This document shows, piece by piece, positions 37,009 to 49,293 of a stretch of DNA of 64,000 nucleotides. A program made the position numbers and the translations under genes. The notes under the pieces are model-generated. The model was given only the letters and a program-made list of their open reading frames with translations. It made no database searches and was not told where the DNA came from. Source of the stretch: Anaeramoeba flamelloides (taxonomy: Eukaryota; Metamonada; Anaeramoebidae); the NCBI GenBank assembly GCA_027625915.1, contig JANTQA010000060.1, forward strand, positions 6,386,001 to 6,450,000, in the 5' to 3' direction. Every line of letters starts with the position of its first letter. Within the stretch, counting starts at the first letter, position 1.

Positions 37009-38492
37009 AGAACCAGTTTGGAAATTAAACTAACCATTGTAAACTAGATTTAAATGTAGAGTAATTGTGGTGAAAAAAAAATGTTTGAAATTTAAAAAAT
37101 ACTTTCTGATAATTTTTATGAATACCTTATAGGAATAAAAAATTAGTGATCATGTGATAAAAGATTTATTTCAAAAAATCAATGTTAGAAAATGTAGACA
37201 TTTTGAGAAAAAAAAACTAAAAAGAAACATACAAATTCTAATTTGAATGGTCAGTAAATAATTTCCGGAATACAATTATATTGGTTTTGAAGCATTGTTT
37301 GTTGTACTTCTTGAGATCTCGAAGATTTACACTTTTTTTGGGAAATATTATGAATTTTTTTTTTAATTTCTTCTTTAATTTCAAGTATATAAAAAATGTT
37401 TAGGGACTAGATGGTAAACTTTCAAATCCCAAAATTTTGATAATTTTTTATTTTTTAATTCTCATTAGTTATCGAAAAGTTAAGATAATTTCTTCAGCAT
37501 TAACAAAAAAAATAAAGTAAACAATTCTTGATAATATCTCAAAAAAAAAATAAACCTTATATTTCAGAATTGTGAAATTAGGCAAGTTTTAATTGTTTTT
37601 AATTAATATTTCAGTTAGTAATCCATATTTCGATTTAAAAAAGAGGAGAAAAACGTATTATACACTTTTTGGAAGACTATCTCAAAAGAAAACCAATACA
37701 ATTAGATCAATTTTACCTTGCATAAAACTCAAATGTTAGTGGTGTAAAACAAGTGAAGTTAGATTAAAAAATTTTCTTCGTTTATATTCAAATAACACTA
37801 TGTTAACATAAAGGTCAATTCGAGATCTTTTAAGTGTATAACATAAAAACTAGAACTTATTGGTATTAAAAAAAGTAAAAAATTCAAAAATAGCTATTTT
37901 TACAACTTTTTTAGAACAATATGTTTATAATTGAAATTTTATGATCAAATACTTTAACCAGATTTTGGTGGTTTGTAAATCTCACAAATTTTTATTCGTG
38001 AGAACCAAGAAAAACAAGGAAATATTTTATACAAAATTTGTCTTATCTTGTATTAAAAAATGAAATTAAAAGTTCGGAAAAACAAGATTTTCTAGAATTT
38101 TGTACTTCTAAACAATTTTTAGAACCCTTACCCATTGTTAATATTTTTTTTTTTTTTTTTTTTTGATGTGATTATTGAGTTGAGAGGATTCTAAAAAAGT
38201 TTTTAGACATCATAATGAAGAAAAATATAAAAATGTAGGAATTATTTTTTGTTATTTTCTGGTTTGGTTAGAAATTGAAAAAATATTTACAGAGTATCTG
38301 GGCATTGAATAGGATTCACTAAATTTAAAATTTTCTAAAATAAAATTACTTTATATCAATCTAACATTCTAATTTGTTTTTTTTTCAATAACTAAAATTT
38401 TAACCCTTTTTTGGATTTATATTTTCATTCGAATGTTTCAGGGTAATTCCACAAAAAAATTATCAAATAACGCTCAACTGAATTTGTCTTGA

Positions 38493-38689
38493 TACAGTCA
38501 GTTCCACTATTAAGGTAAAATCTTCAACGAAATTTAAGGAACAAGAAAAATCTCAAATTAAGCAACAAAATTCAGATTCTATTAAAATAAATTGTAAAAA
38601 AAATTTACATATTGTGTGCCTTAATTTGAGATTTTTTTGTGTCTTAAATTTTGTTGAAAGTTTATGCCTTAAAAGTGGAACTAACTATA
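38493..38689. mobile_element. TA-flanked MITE, family B, copy 2
   Basis: A 197-base palindrome starts CAGTCAGTTCCACTATTAAG after TA and ends in TGGAACTAACTATA. The centre (CAGATTCTATTAAAATAAATT) matches copy 4 at 51021 and so gives orientation within the family. Confidence 0.7.
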
Positions 38690-41059
38690 ATAATATTATT
38701 TTTTTTTGAAGGAAATAATACCAAGAAAAAAAATCACCATACAAAAATAGCCCAAATGACCCGAGTATTTGGTAATTGGGATATTCGATTCAAAATTTTA
38801 AAGTGGAGTAAATACTACACTTGAAAGAGTACTTGAAAACTTCAATTCAAAAAAAACCTAAAAACCTAAAAGAAATAAAGAAAAAAGAAAAAATACAAAA
38901 AAAAAAAAAAAAAAAAAACAACTCCTTTGCAAGAATTATTTTGATTACTGAGATCCAATATAACAATCCACATAACATAATGATCAATAATCATAGAAAA
39001 TTTGTTTCATAATTTAAAGTCTTAAATCAGAGTGTTTAAAATGATCTTCATTTTTTAGGTTATCAAATAGTGGTTATTTTCCAATAGGTTTTATTTTGTC
39101 TACTTAATGTTTTTTTTTAAGGGTATATTTAAAAAATTCTTCTAAATTTTTTTTTAAAAATAAACATACAAAGTATTTTTTTTTTTTCTTAAATAGGTGT
39201 ATATTTCGAAGTGTGTATAACTTCAAATTTTAAACGGGGTTAGATTCAAATATGTTAATACAATTTGTTAAATTATAAATGTGGTATTTAAAATAGCCTG
39301 TTAAAACTTGTTCAATGGAATCCTTTTAAATTAACAACAATGTTACATTTTTTCATGAAGGTTTTTGCTAAATAATCTCAGAATCCCATAATAAACTATA
39401 AACAAATAGTGGCATATATTCCTTAAAATTATATTTATTAAAAAATAAATTCTTAAATTGAAATATCAAACATGAAAACTTAAATCAATTATTAAGCAAG
39501 TTTTGTTCAAAAACTTTCGCAAAAAAAAAGCACAAACAAATTTCCAATAAATTTGAAAAATTTTGAAAAAAATACAAATCATCATTTAATAATTTCATGA
39601 AAATATCAAGGAATTTTCCTTCAAAACTGATTTAATCTTCGGCATAATATTAAATTTGGAATTAAAAACAGTTCTTGAACAAGAAAAAGAAGAAGGAAAA
39701 TTATGTGGTTTATACTCTTATCATGTGTATTTTTTTTTTTTAACTGTAAATGTAATTATTTTTGTTTTTTTGGTCTTCTAGTTTTATCTGGAATTTAAAT
39801 GTGTTCTTCAGAAAATCAAAAATAGAACCATCTTTTCTCTCTTCTTAACAATTGTTTAGAATCTAAACCCCTAACTAAATTCTACTCATGGATTATAAAA
39901 ACCCTTCTTTTATATTGGCTAAATTGAATAAGATTTTTTACCCAAGAATGAAAAGAAATTTTTTTAAAAAAAAAATTTATTTTCGAATATTTTTTTTTTT
40001 TTTTAGTTTTTTTCTTTTTTAAATACATCGCTTACTAGGTCCTTAAAAAATATACTTAAAGATGACATTTTATTCCAATTAATTTTTCATGCATGTCAGT
40101 TATGATTACTAATTTTCTAATATCTCCATACAATTAAATTATTTTCCCTTTAATCAATTCTATTCTAAATTAATACTTTGTTAAATATGGGTATTTATAA
40201 TAGAAAATAAAAATCAAAAATTTTTCTTACCATCATTTGAAGGGTGAAAGAGGAAAATTTTTCACTTCATTTTCATTATTGATTTTTTAACAAGTAAAGT
40301 TTTCCTCGAAATATGTTATTCTTTTCCAATTAAAAAATCAAAATTTTTAGTTCACATTCCAAAATATTATATTAGTTTATAAGTTGAAAGGAAAACCCAA
40401 AGAATTTTACAACATCGTTTAGAAATGCTATTTTTAGATAATAAATTAAACTTCCAAAGTTTGTTCTAAGACAAAATGTTTACTACTGATTTGATTGTAG
40501 CAGTAAATAATTAAATATTCATTTCAGAATTTGAAATAAAAAATTTTCATTTATTAATTGGAAAATTTATGTATTATCATTTTTGAACCAAATTGGTTTG
40601 GTTGGTGTTTTCTTATTGTATATATTTTGGGTGAACTAAGGATCGTAAATTAAATGAAAGTCAAATTTTAGAATTGGAAAAAAGTTAATCAGATGAAATT
40701 GTTTCGCTTTAATTATTCAGCTATTTGTAATCCTCATAATAATTTATTTTGATCTTTGGAGAAAAGGTTTGAAGAAACAGTTAACAAAATCAAACTTTGA
40801 ATTCGTAAGTATCCAAACAATTCATTAAGAATACCACCCTTAAATTTGTAATTTTAAAGTAAAATTTAACTTTTTTTTCAATAATAATGACAAAAGAATC
40901 AAAAAGTATTTTTTCAAATCAAGTAAAAACCAAATCTATTTTTTTGTGTACACCAAAGATGTGAATAAAATTTTAGACTTGAATCAAGATCTGAAAAAGG
41001 AAAATTATTTTCATTTTCCTCAACTTTTTTTTTTTTTATTTTCTTTGATCCAAGAAAAA

Positions 41060-41725
41060 ATGGCTTTGTTAGTGGATTTATTTCAGAACAACCAAAAACT
41101 GCAATCACTAAAACAAGACGTTCAGTCTATTCTTGAAAGTGACGAAGATTTTGATTTTTCAAATAACTCATCTTCCGATCTTGACTCTTCGACTTTAGAT
41201 TTACAAAAAAGGGCCATGTTGAAAATCCAGCAATTCCAAGAAACTAGCAAATCGCAAAACGTTTTGTCAAGAAAAAAAATGGCTTTTGATCAATTCCAAG
41301 ACAAGGTGAAACGGAAAGGTTTTATTTCTCACAACGATTTTGTTCAGAGCAAAAATACAAAACAATTTAAAAATAAGATTAAAAATCTTAATACTGTATT
41401 TGATAGCGAATCAAATTCCGACTATGAAGACGAATTTGATTTTAGTGATCGTGGTAGTGATAGTGATCCTGACAGTGATCGTAATCGTGGTGTTAGTGAA
41501 AAAGAAGAAACAAAAAATAAATTTACTCAAAACCTGTACAATTTCAAAGAGTCTGATGAGGAAAGCGACAATTCCTTTTGGGGCTCAAACTCAAATTCAA
41601 ATTCTTCTTCTTCTTCTTCTTCTTCAGAATCTGAACCTGATTTTAAAGAAAAGAAAAAATCACAACAAAAAATAAATACAAACAAACCACAAGACAGCGA
41701 AGACGACGAATTTTCAGATTTTTAA
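41060..41725 (+). CDS. Acidic Ser-rich protein of unknown function
   Basis: I do not recognise this 221-residue protein. The ATG at 41060 has an AAAAAATGG context; the same frame is open back to 40946 but lacks an upstream ATG. A short helical N-terminus (ALLVDLFQNNQKLQSLKQDV) is followed by acidic Ser/Asp stretches, a basic Lys/Gln-rich middle (SRKKMAFDQFQDKVKRK), an SD-dipeptide region, a run of eight Ser coded by TTC repeats and an acidic C-terminus (EDDEFSDF). Such alternating charge suggests a nuclear or chromatin- or RNA-associated disordered protein, which is only a guess. The GC level and codon use match other genes here, and T-rich 3' sequence follows the stop. Confidence 0.65.
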   Translation: MALLVDLFQNNQKLQSLKQDVQSILESDEDFDFSNNSSSDLDSSTLDLQKRAMLKIQQFQETSKSQNVLSRKKMAFDQFQDKVKRKGFISHNDFVQSKNTKQFKNKIKNLNTVFDSESNSDYEDEFDFSDRGSDSDPDSDRNRGVSEKEETKNKFTQNLYNFKESDEESDNSFWGSNSNSNSSSSSSSSESEPDFKEKKKSQQKINTNKPQDSEDDEFSDF

Positions 41726-43434
41726 GAAAATTCTCTTCATGTAGGTGGTGAACTTTTCAATTTCATCTCTGTAATTTTTTCCAAAGTATTTTTTTTTACT
41801 TTTTCCTTTTTCTTTTCTCTCTTTCTTTTTAGGTTAAACTTTTTCCGTTTTTCTTTTTTTGTTTTTTTTTTTTGCTTATTTTTGGTTGAATTGAATATTT
41901 AGTCAAATCACCAAAAAGCCAAATAAAAGGGAGAGAATTCATACTCTTTTTAGGTACATTGAGTAAGACTCAATTTACCTTGTTAAACATCTTTTTTTTT
42001 GTATTTTCATTTTTTTATTAAAATTGAAATTGTCCTTCTGTTAACAATAATAATAATTAAGGACTACGTTTCGAATTTATCAAATAGTCTCTAACACCTT
42101 TTGATACAATCTCATTTAAAATGTGAAAGTCAGACTCATCAAAATATTCTCCAATATTAGGATCAAATAAATCATTTTTTGTAATTTTTTTTTAAAGAAA
42201 AATTAACAAAAAATTTTGAGATAGCTAAACTCGAACACCCTTACTAAGAAACGTAAAAATGGAAAAGAAAAATAAACACAATTTGAAATCCTAAAAATGA
42301 AGATCATTTCAAGATTTTCAATAAACAACTCTAACTTTAAAAGATCACCTTGTCTATGATTTTTGATCATTAGGTTACATGAATTGTTTGATTGTGTTAC
42401 TTAAATCAGATTAATTCCTTCAAAAGAGTTGTGGTTTTCTCTTAGCTTTTTTTTTTTTGGCTTTAGTTCTTTTTGTTTTTCCAAAAATTGAAGTTCCTAA
42501 AAACGGTTTTGAGAGATATCATTTACTCGATTTGATTTTTGAATGGAACGAACCTTACTTATAAACATCTAAAAACATCTTTTTAATTTTTTTTTTGTTT
42601 ATCTTGTTTCTCTCAAAACCAAAGTATTAGTATCAAGAAAAATTGTATCTGAGGATGCGTGGGTAAGTATTTTTTGGAATTTGGTATGCAACGATCTAAT
42701 GGAAATTATATTTAAAAAAATTAGACAGTTTTTGGTGATTTAATTGAAAAAAAATATTGTTAAAAAAAAACAATTATCTTTTTGGGAAATTGGCAATTTT
42801 ATTAGATCCAATATACCATTTGTTTCAAAATAAATGGAACAAAATTTTTCTTCAGCTTTCTAAAAAGATTTTTTGTTATCAAGTAACATTTCGATTTTTT
42901 TAATTCTGGGAACTTGAATAAATTATTGATTTCCCTTTTTAGAATTGGGTACTTGCTGAGTTATTTTAATTTTTGATTGGTGATTTTTTTTGGAAAGTTG
43001 TTTGAAATTTTTGATCCATTTATTTTGTAATTAACAGTAATACACAACCCATTACTGTTTCTTTTAATCCAAAGGTGTCTTGGTTTTAAAAATGATATAG
43101 TATTTAGTCATCAAAAATTGCAAATTTCCTACATTTTAACCTTTAAGAACAATTTTTAGAACCTTCTTAATTTCCTTTTTTAAACTACAAAAATCCCAAA
43201 ATTATGGACAAAGTATCAGGGTTTTAAAAATTGTTCTAAATGAAAATTTTCTTAAAAGTTGATTTTTACAGATTTTCTTTTTCATTTTTTGCTAAATGAG
43301 GGTTGACAATTTTAGGAAAAATATTTGATTTTTATTCTTAGATTTAACTGGATAAATATTTTTAGATTTAACAAACCCCTAAATATTAATTAGAGTACAC
43401 AGAAAACTTCAATTTTCAATTTTAAAAGTTGTTC

Positions 43435-43796
43435 TTAAGGTTTACACTCTTATGAAATTTGAAAAAAGATTATCTTGGGGTGAGTGTGAAGATTATTATT
43501 ATTTTTTTTTTTAGCTCATCGATCTTGTAATTGATATTGTTTTTAATAGTTATTCAAAAATAAAATTCTTTAAAATTTATTGCCCCCCCTAGTTGCAAAT
43601 TAAAGAGTTTGTATTGAATAAATCGGAAGGAATTCATAAAAAAAAATTGAGATTTTTGTATTTTTATTTGAAATTTTTATTTCCTATTTACTTCAATTAT
43701 CTGAAAAAAAAGAATTTTTGACAAGTAACAAACAAAACCAAAGAGAATGAAAAATTTCAATTGATAAACCAAAAACTTCAATCAAAAATTACTTTC
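43435..43796 (+). mobile_element. Truncated family A element, copy 4
   Basis: It starts TTAAGGTTTACAC and keeps GAAAAAAGATTATCTTGG and AGCTCATCGATCTTG from the left arm, then part of the centre. It ends abruptly at a TTAA where D2 begins; the right arm was not found after D2/D3. A run of seven C interrupts it near 43584. Confidence 0.55.
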
Positions 43797-44555
43797 TTAA
43801 GGGACTAGTATCTATTAAATTTTTTTCGGAAAATTTAATAGAAATTTAGAATTCCTTTTTGCCAATTACTTAGATTTGAAATCAAAGTGAAAAACTCATT
43901 TGTATAGTAATAGAATCTTACTAAATGACATTCATTAAATTTAGTTATTATTTTTATAGAACTAAAAAATTTTTCATTTTTTTCACTTTTTTGAAAGTTG
44001 ATTTTTTTCAACTTTTCACAAAAATACAAAAAATAAAAAAAAATATGAGCAAGAAAGCATAACCTTTTTGTGTTTGTAGTAGACCTACAAAAAATAGTTT
44101 GAATTATAAACCTGAAAAGCTTTTTTTGGATTTGCATGAAAAAACAGTTTGATATAAAAAAAAAATGTAATATATGTGTTAATTCAAAATAAAAGATTTT
44201 CTTTCTTTTCTTGCACCATTCTTTTTTTTCATGAATCCACTTTTTGAGTTTACACTCTTTTATTTTTGTTGAATTTGAAGTTTTTTTAAGTATTCCCAAA
44301 TTGCCATCCCAAAAGTTTTTGTCAGTGTCAAAAAAAAACAATAGAAAAAATTATAACTATTTTTTTAAAAAAATAATTATTGATAAAACAAATTGAGTTC
44401 TTTATAGAGTCAAGTTGGATGAACAGAAGTGGATAAGAAAATATTCACTAATTTTAAATTATTTTTTCGTTTTTAAAAATGAGAATAAATATTATTTTGA
44501 TAAAAATAATTAAATCCAAAATTAATCAAAAAATTCTCATTCGTTATAGATTTTT
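43797..44555 (+). mobile_element. TTAA-started element, family D, copy 2 (left part)
   Basis: It starts TTAAGGGACTAGTATCTATT and shares TTTTTGCCAATTACTTAGAT with D1. Its right part (44481-44550) nearly repeats sequence inside D3 (44600-44670), and it is cut by the left TTAA of D3. It may be a longer, possibly once autonomous, version; the 168-codon minus-strand frame at 43835-44341 inside it is not recognisable as a transposase. Confidence 0.45.
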
Positions 44556-44862
44556 TTAAGGGACTAGTCTCTATTAATTTTTTTTAGGTATATTTATAAA
44601 TAAGAATAAATATTATTTTTGAGAAAATAATTAAATTAAAAATTAATCAAAAAATTCTCATCGGTTAAAGATATTTTTTTTTTTAAAAAAATTTTAAAAG
44701 TCACTTTTTTTGACAGAATTGTAAAATTTTAAAAAAGCATGAACTCAAAGTTCTAACATTGAAAAAAACTGTCTATTTTCAATTTTAAACATATTTCTAG
44801 ATAAGGATTCCTTATTTAGTAATTGGTCAAAAAAAAATTATTAATAGAGACTAGTACCTTAA
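44556..44862 (+). mobile_element. TTAA-flanked element, family D, copy 3
   Basis: A 307-base element has inverted ends TTAAGGGACTAGTCTCTATT / AATAGAGACTAGTACCTTAA. It shares TTTCTAGATAAGGAT with D1. There is no coding frame. Its position next to D2 repeats the head-to-tail TTAA pattern seen at 32.6-33.4 kb. Confidence 0.65.
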
Positions 44863-45592
44863 AAGAATGGTTTATTATGATAAAAATTTGTATTTGAGTA
44901 TCGCGATTACTTTTTAATTTTTATCAAGATATATTTGGTATTTATCACAGTTTCCAGACAATTACCACAATTATTATGAATACAAAAGTTTCAGAGAATA
45001 TTACAATTTATTCTTTATTGCCATTTTATGTAATTATCGGGATTTGTTAAAAATAATCGAGACTTTTAGAAACATTACCCTGACTTGATAAGGTTATTGT
45101 CAAATCCCCTTCATATTAAAATTTGTTATTTTCAAATTAATAAATGTAAATTTTTATTTCAATTTCTGAAAAGAATATTCATGATTACTGCTTCAATAAA
45201 ATTAGTAGAGTGAATATTATGTCTTATTTAACTTTGAAAGTTGAATTTTTTCTAAATAAATCATTTCTAAACAATGTTGTATTGATCTTGGGATGATCTT
45301 CAACTTATAAACTAGTAAAATATTTTGGAATGTAAACTAAAAATTTTCATTTTTTAATTGGAAAATAAGAGAAATCATAAAGTAAAAATATAGATCAAAC
45401 AAACTTGGCCAAAATCAGGTTTACAAATCCCCATTTTTCATTTTTTCAATTCAACTTATGAGATAAGAGTACCTCATTAAAAGCAATTAGATTTGAAAAA
45501 AATGATTAATAAAGCTTTTTGTAAAAGCGAATAAATAATGGAAGGAAACTTTTGAGCAAATTTCAATAAGGAAATCAATTTGCAGTGATCAA

Positions 45593-46055
45593 AATAAAGC
45601 TTGCACAACGACTATAATCCGTGTTTCAAAATATTATCCGTGCTTTTTTTTAGTCCTGTACCAAGGCAGCATCCAATCTACTAACAAATAGTATACCTAA
45701 GTTCAAATCAATTTTGAAAGTAAAGGTCTGGTTATTTTCCGTAAAATTTAAATTATTCATGCGAATAGTTGAAAATTTTCCATAATATTGTCAATTTTTT
45801 TGAATTTTTTTGTTTTTTTTTATGATAGGTATAAAAAATTTACTCTATTTTTTGAGATAACTTTTACAATTTGATCCTTCATTTTTAGAATTTCTTTTTA
45901 AATAATAGAACTTTAAGAAACCAGTACATATTTTTTTAGGGTTTATTATTGGTTTCTTTGATTGGTTAATGTATTGGTCAACTATAACAAAAAAACACGC
46001 TTTTTATTTTGATACACTCATGAAATTTTTTTGCACAGGTTATTTTGATTACAGT
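45593..46055 (+). mobile_element. DNA transposon-like element, family H, copy 1
   Basis: The ends are CAGTGATCAAAATAA and TTATTTTGATTACAGTA, an inverted pair. The whole 463 bases align in reverse with 60577-61054, sharing AAAAAACACGCTTTTTATTTTG, CAATTTGATCCTTCATTTTT and GAACTTTAAGAAACCA-type blocks. It has no transposase. The CAGTG.TCAAAA-type end is typical of Tc1/mariner relatives. Confidence 0.7.
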
Positions 46056-47793
46056 AGGTATCTCCACTCAATAAAAAAGTTTATTGTAATTCTCACCAAC
46101 AGTTTTGAAATACTTTTTTCATTTGGAAAAGGGGATAACTTATTGATTAACAATAAAAGAAAAAGTTTGTTGTTTTTTTTTTTTGTTTAAAATACATACA
46201 AAAAATTTCATCCTATTTATGAAGAAACGAAACATTTTGAGTTTTCTTGAAAAGTTTTATAGAATATAGGTAAACTGTTTCAGCTTTTTCAGTTTAAAAC
46301 TAATCTTAAATTGATTGAGCAAATTTATTTTGATACTGGAAAATAAATGTTTTTCGAAATTAAATAATTTTTCCAATTCAGATCTTAAAGTGTGACAAGC
46401 TGGAGACAAATGCAAACAATGATTTTTAATCAATTTTGGATAGGTTTTTTAAGACATTTTAAGAAACTATTTTCTTTTGAGTTTACACCTAAAATCATCA
46501 GAAAATGAAAACCAAAAAAAAAAGTCTTCAAATTAAAAATCAAATTCAATAAACATTAGTATTTGTTAAACTCTTTTTGAAAATGTTCTTTTTTAAATTA
46601 TAAAACACAAAAGTTTATCTCAAAATAAATGCAAAAAAGTCTGGAAAATAAAATTTTTTAACCCCTTCTAATGTAAAAAAAAAAAATCAGAAAAAGTTTA
46701 GTAAACTGTTTTGTTTCTCTGTATTACGAAATTCAAACTCTCTTTTGTATCCAAAAACAATTATTATTATTTTTTTTTGTGCCTCTATCAACAAAATGAG
46801 TTTTTAAAAAGATTCCCTTAATTACTCAAACAAAGATAAATCATATTGTAAACCCTGTTATTATCCCAGACAACTCATAAATAGATTGTTGTTTGGTCAA
46901 GTTTTGAAATAATATTTGTAGTTCTCTCGAAATTTTTTATCACTTGTTGGAACTATTGACAGAGAACAAAAGATTCTTTGAATAAGAAAAACAATAAGTT
47001 CTTTTTTTTCAATAAAAGACAAAAAAGTTAAAGTCACTCTCTGTTGACTCAAGAACTGACCTTTGACAATGTCAAAGATGATTCAATGAGATCAAAAAAT
47101 TTCTGAAAAAGAATTGTGAAATGGGGAATTTCTTTAGCTCTTCATAATTTCATTCAATTATTTTATTTTCTAAATTTCATTTCCAACAAAGAACGACCTT
47201 TTGAAAGTAAGAGAACAATACAAAAAGTGTGGAACTCATTACTAGAATAACAAAAATTCTTTTATTAATTTGGTAGCTTTTCAAACGATCAATAAATTTT
47301 GATTATTGTGATAAGAGTAAGAATTTAAATTTTCACAAAAAGAAATAATCGTCTGTGAGCCTACAAGTTTGTTGAAAGAGTAGAAAAGTACTGAGATCAA
47401 CAAATTAAAAACTCCAAAATAAAAAAAACTAACAAAGAAGAAAACTGAATTATCCTTCACTTCTCTTCTAGAATTTATCATTTAATATATTTCAATTAGA
47501 AATTTCCCACTTAAGTAAAAGAACAAAAACTCAAATAAAAATATTTTATTGAAGAATGATCAGAAAAAAAGAATTTGATAGAAGGCTTTGAAATACCATA
47601 ATATCATTTATTTCTGGACTAAAGTCGAAAAAAAATAATTTTTCCGTTTTTTAACCCTTAACCAATTATTGACCTATTTCCATTCATTTTTTTCTTTTTT
47701 AGCTTTTTTTATTATTTATTTTTTTTCTCCTTCCTAAATTTTATTTATTTTATTTTTTAATTTTTTTTGAAACAAATTGATCAGTTCACCAAA

Positions 47794-49293
47794 ATGAGTA
47801 CAAAGCTTTCCAAGGACCACAGTTTCTCATCTCAACGAGAAATGGATCAAATCTTCGATAAATTTAAATTTAAATCATTTGAAGAGGATCCCTTTGAAGA
47901 AGATCTAGCTTTGCGAAATGAGTTACATTCCAAAAACTATAATGTTTCCTTGTATAACAAACTCTGTTTAGATCTGACAACAGATTATTCTCATTGTCCC
48001 AAAAAACGCAACAAAATTCATCAAATTATTAAGAATGACTACAATGATCAATTCACAAAAAATTATGTGGGCAATGAAGATATGAATTCCCTCGAAAATA
48101 TATTGGTGGAACCAATTTTTGTTGACTATTTGGAACAACAGTTTTCCGATCAACAAAAAATCCAAAAGAGACAATTATTGAAAAATAAACAAAAAAATAT
48201 CCATAATTTTTTCGAATACTCCTCAAAAGAATTATATTATCACTCTTCGTCTTCGTCGTCATCATATTCTAATTTCCCAAGTTTCAATCTAAATCATAAT
48301 TCTTCAAATTCAGAAGATGTGTCTGAAGATCAACAAAGCCTGATTATTAATTTTGAGAGTGAGAAACAATTGGTACAAAGAAAGAAAAAAAATGAAGCAA
48401 TGAAAAATTCAGACCAAGTAAGAACTTCTAAAAGTAAAAATAGTCACAAACTTTGCTATTTTGAAAAGGAAAAGGAAAATGAAAATTGTTTTGATCAGAA
48501 AAAGGGATTGGGTGAAGAAATTAAATTATTTCAAGAAAAAATTACAAAATTATTTGTGAAAACTACAAACAAAAACAAATTAGAATTCCTTGCCTTTTTT
48601 CAAAACTCCTATCTTGAAGAAAAGAAACAAATTGATTTGGAACAAAAAAAATGGATTCGAATATATCTGAATAAGTGCATTGATGATCAAGTAGCCACAA
48701 AAGAAAAAATGAATAATGATATATATACAATTAAAAAGCAATTCAATTCTCTTTCAAAAGCTTTGGACAAAAAATTTTTTTCACAATTAAATCGATATAT
48801 CAAAACCAACAATTCACATACGAAGAGAAAGAGAAGGAGAAGTAATAATGATAAAAAAATTCAAAATATTAAAATCAGCAACAATAAAAAAAAGAAATTT
48901 GTCAAAATTAAGAAAAGTTATAATTATACTAAAAATAATTTCTCCTTGCTTGACAACAATAATTACTATTTTGATATCAAAAAAAATAAAACCAAAAAAA
49001 ATTCACTGAATATTATCCAAAAAAATAAGAGAGGGATGAAAAAACGAGTGGCCCTGACAAAAAAAAGTTCTAAAGTAAAAAGAAGGAGAACTAATCATAA
49101 AAATAATCATTATCATATGAAAAATAACCGTGATCATAATAAAAATATTCATAAATCTTCTTTCAAATTAAATGATGATAATGTAAGAGATATTACCAAT
49201 TCGAATGAATACAGCCTTCTACCAAAACGTAACCTGAAGAGTTCCAAAAAAATTTCATTTATTAACAAGAAAAAGATAAAATCAAACCACTGA
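47794..49293 (+). CDS. Basic Lys/Asn-rich protein of unknown function
   Basis: I do not recognise this 499-residue protein. Translation is taken from the ATG at 47794 (MSTKLSKDHSF); the frame is open to 47767 without another ATG. Residues 1-140 look folded and helical (DPFEEDLALRNELHSKNYN, NILVEPIFVDYLEQQFSDQQ). A Ser run follows near 160, then a second helical part at about 240-350 (IKLFQEKITKLFVKTTNKNK, QKKWIRIYLNKCIDDQVATK) with coiled-coil character. The C-terminal third is very basic with several KRKRRR- and KVKRRR-type clusters that could be nuclear localisation or nucleic-acid-binding signals. It stands alone between spacers. The length and the non-random helical segments argue that it is real. 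Confidence 0.7.
   Translation: MSTKLSKDHSFSSQREMDQIFDKFKFKSFEEDPFEEDLALRNELHSKNYNVSLYNKLCLDLTTDYSHCPKKRNKIHQIIKNDYNDQFTKNYVGNEDMNSLENILVEPIFVDYLEQQFSDQQKIQKRQLLKNKQKNIHNFFEYSSKELYYHSSSSSSSYSNFPSFNLNHNSSNSEDVSEDQQSLIINFESEKQLVQRKKKNEAMKNSDQVRTSKSKNSHKLCYFEKEKENENCFDQKKGLGEEIKLFQEKITKLFVKTTNKNKLEFLAFFQNSYLEEKKQIDLEQKKWIRIYLNKCIDDQVATKEKMNNDIYTIKKQFNSLSKALDKKFFSQLNRYIKTNNSHTKRKRRRSNNDKKIQNIKISNNKKKKFVKIKKSYNYTKNNFSLLDNNNYYFDIKKNKTKKNSLNIIQKNKRGMKKRVALTKKSSKVKRRRTNHKNNHYHMKNNRDHNKNIHKSSFKLNDDNVRDITNSNEYSLLPKRNLKSSKKISFINKKKIKSNH

Larger units (their letters stand above)
30617..41059. other. Ten-kilobase gene-free, element-rich region
   Basis: I see no supportable host gene here. It holds a 10-base tandem repeat, a dead Tc1-type transposon, an interrupted LINE copy, TTAA-flanked foldbacks A2 and A3, repeats J2 and I1, and MITE B2. 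The remaining sequence (for example 35250-36440 and 38700-40940) is AT-rich with homopolymers and no recognised content. The frame at 38821-39012 is a Lys-run artefact. Confidence 0.5.
41726..47793. other. Spacer with TTAA elements and family H
   Basis: Six kilobases hold A4, D2 and D3 (43435-44862) and element H1 (45593-46055). On the minus strand at 42059-42191 a 44-codon frame looks faintly coding but has no start or acceptor. The frame at 43835-44341 (minus) lies inside D2 and is not a known protein. The T-rich 100 bases before 47794 probably belong to the next gene's promoter or leader. Confidence 0.4.

Noticed and set aside
42059-42191. Minus-strand 44-codon frame with coding-like composition, and short frames on both strands at 42410-42660
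   Set aside because: No ATG and no AG acceptor precedes the frame, and I could not join it to neighbouring pieces with consistent splice phases. It could be a remnant, but the support is too thin.
43835-44341. 168-codon minus-strand frame
   Set aside because: It lies inside element D2, is Phe/Lys/Ile-rich, and matches no transposase block I know.
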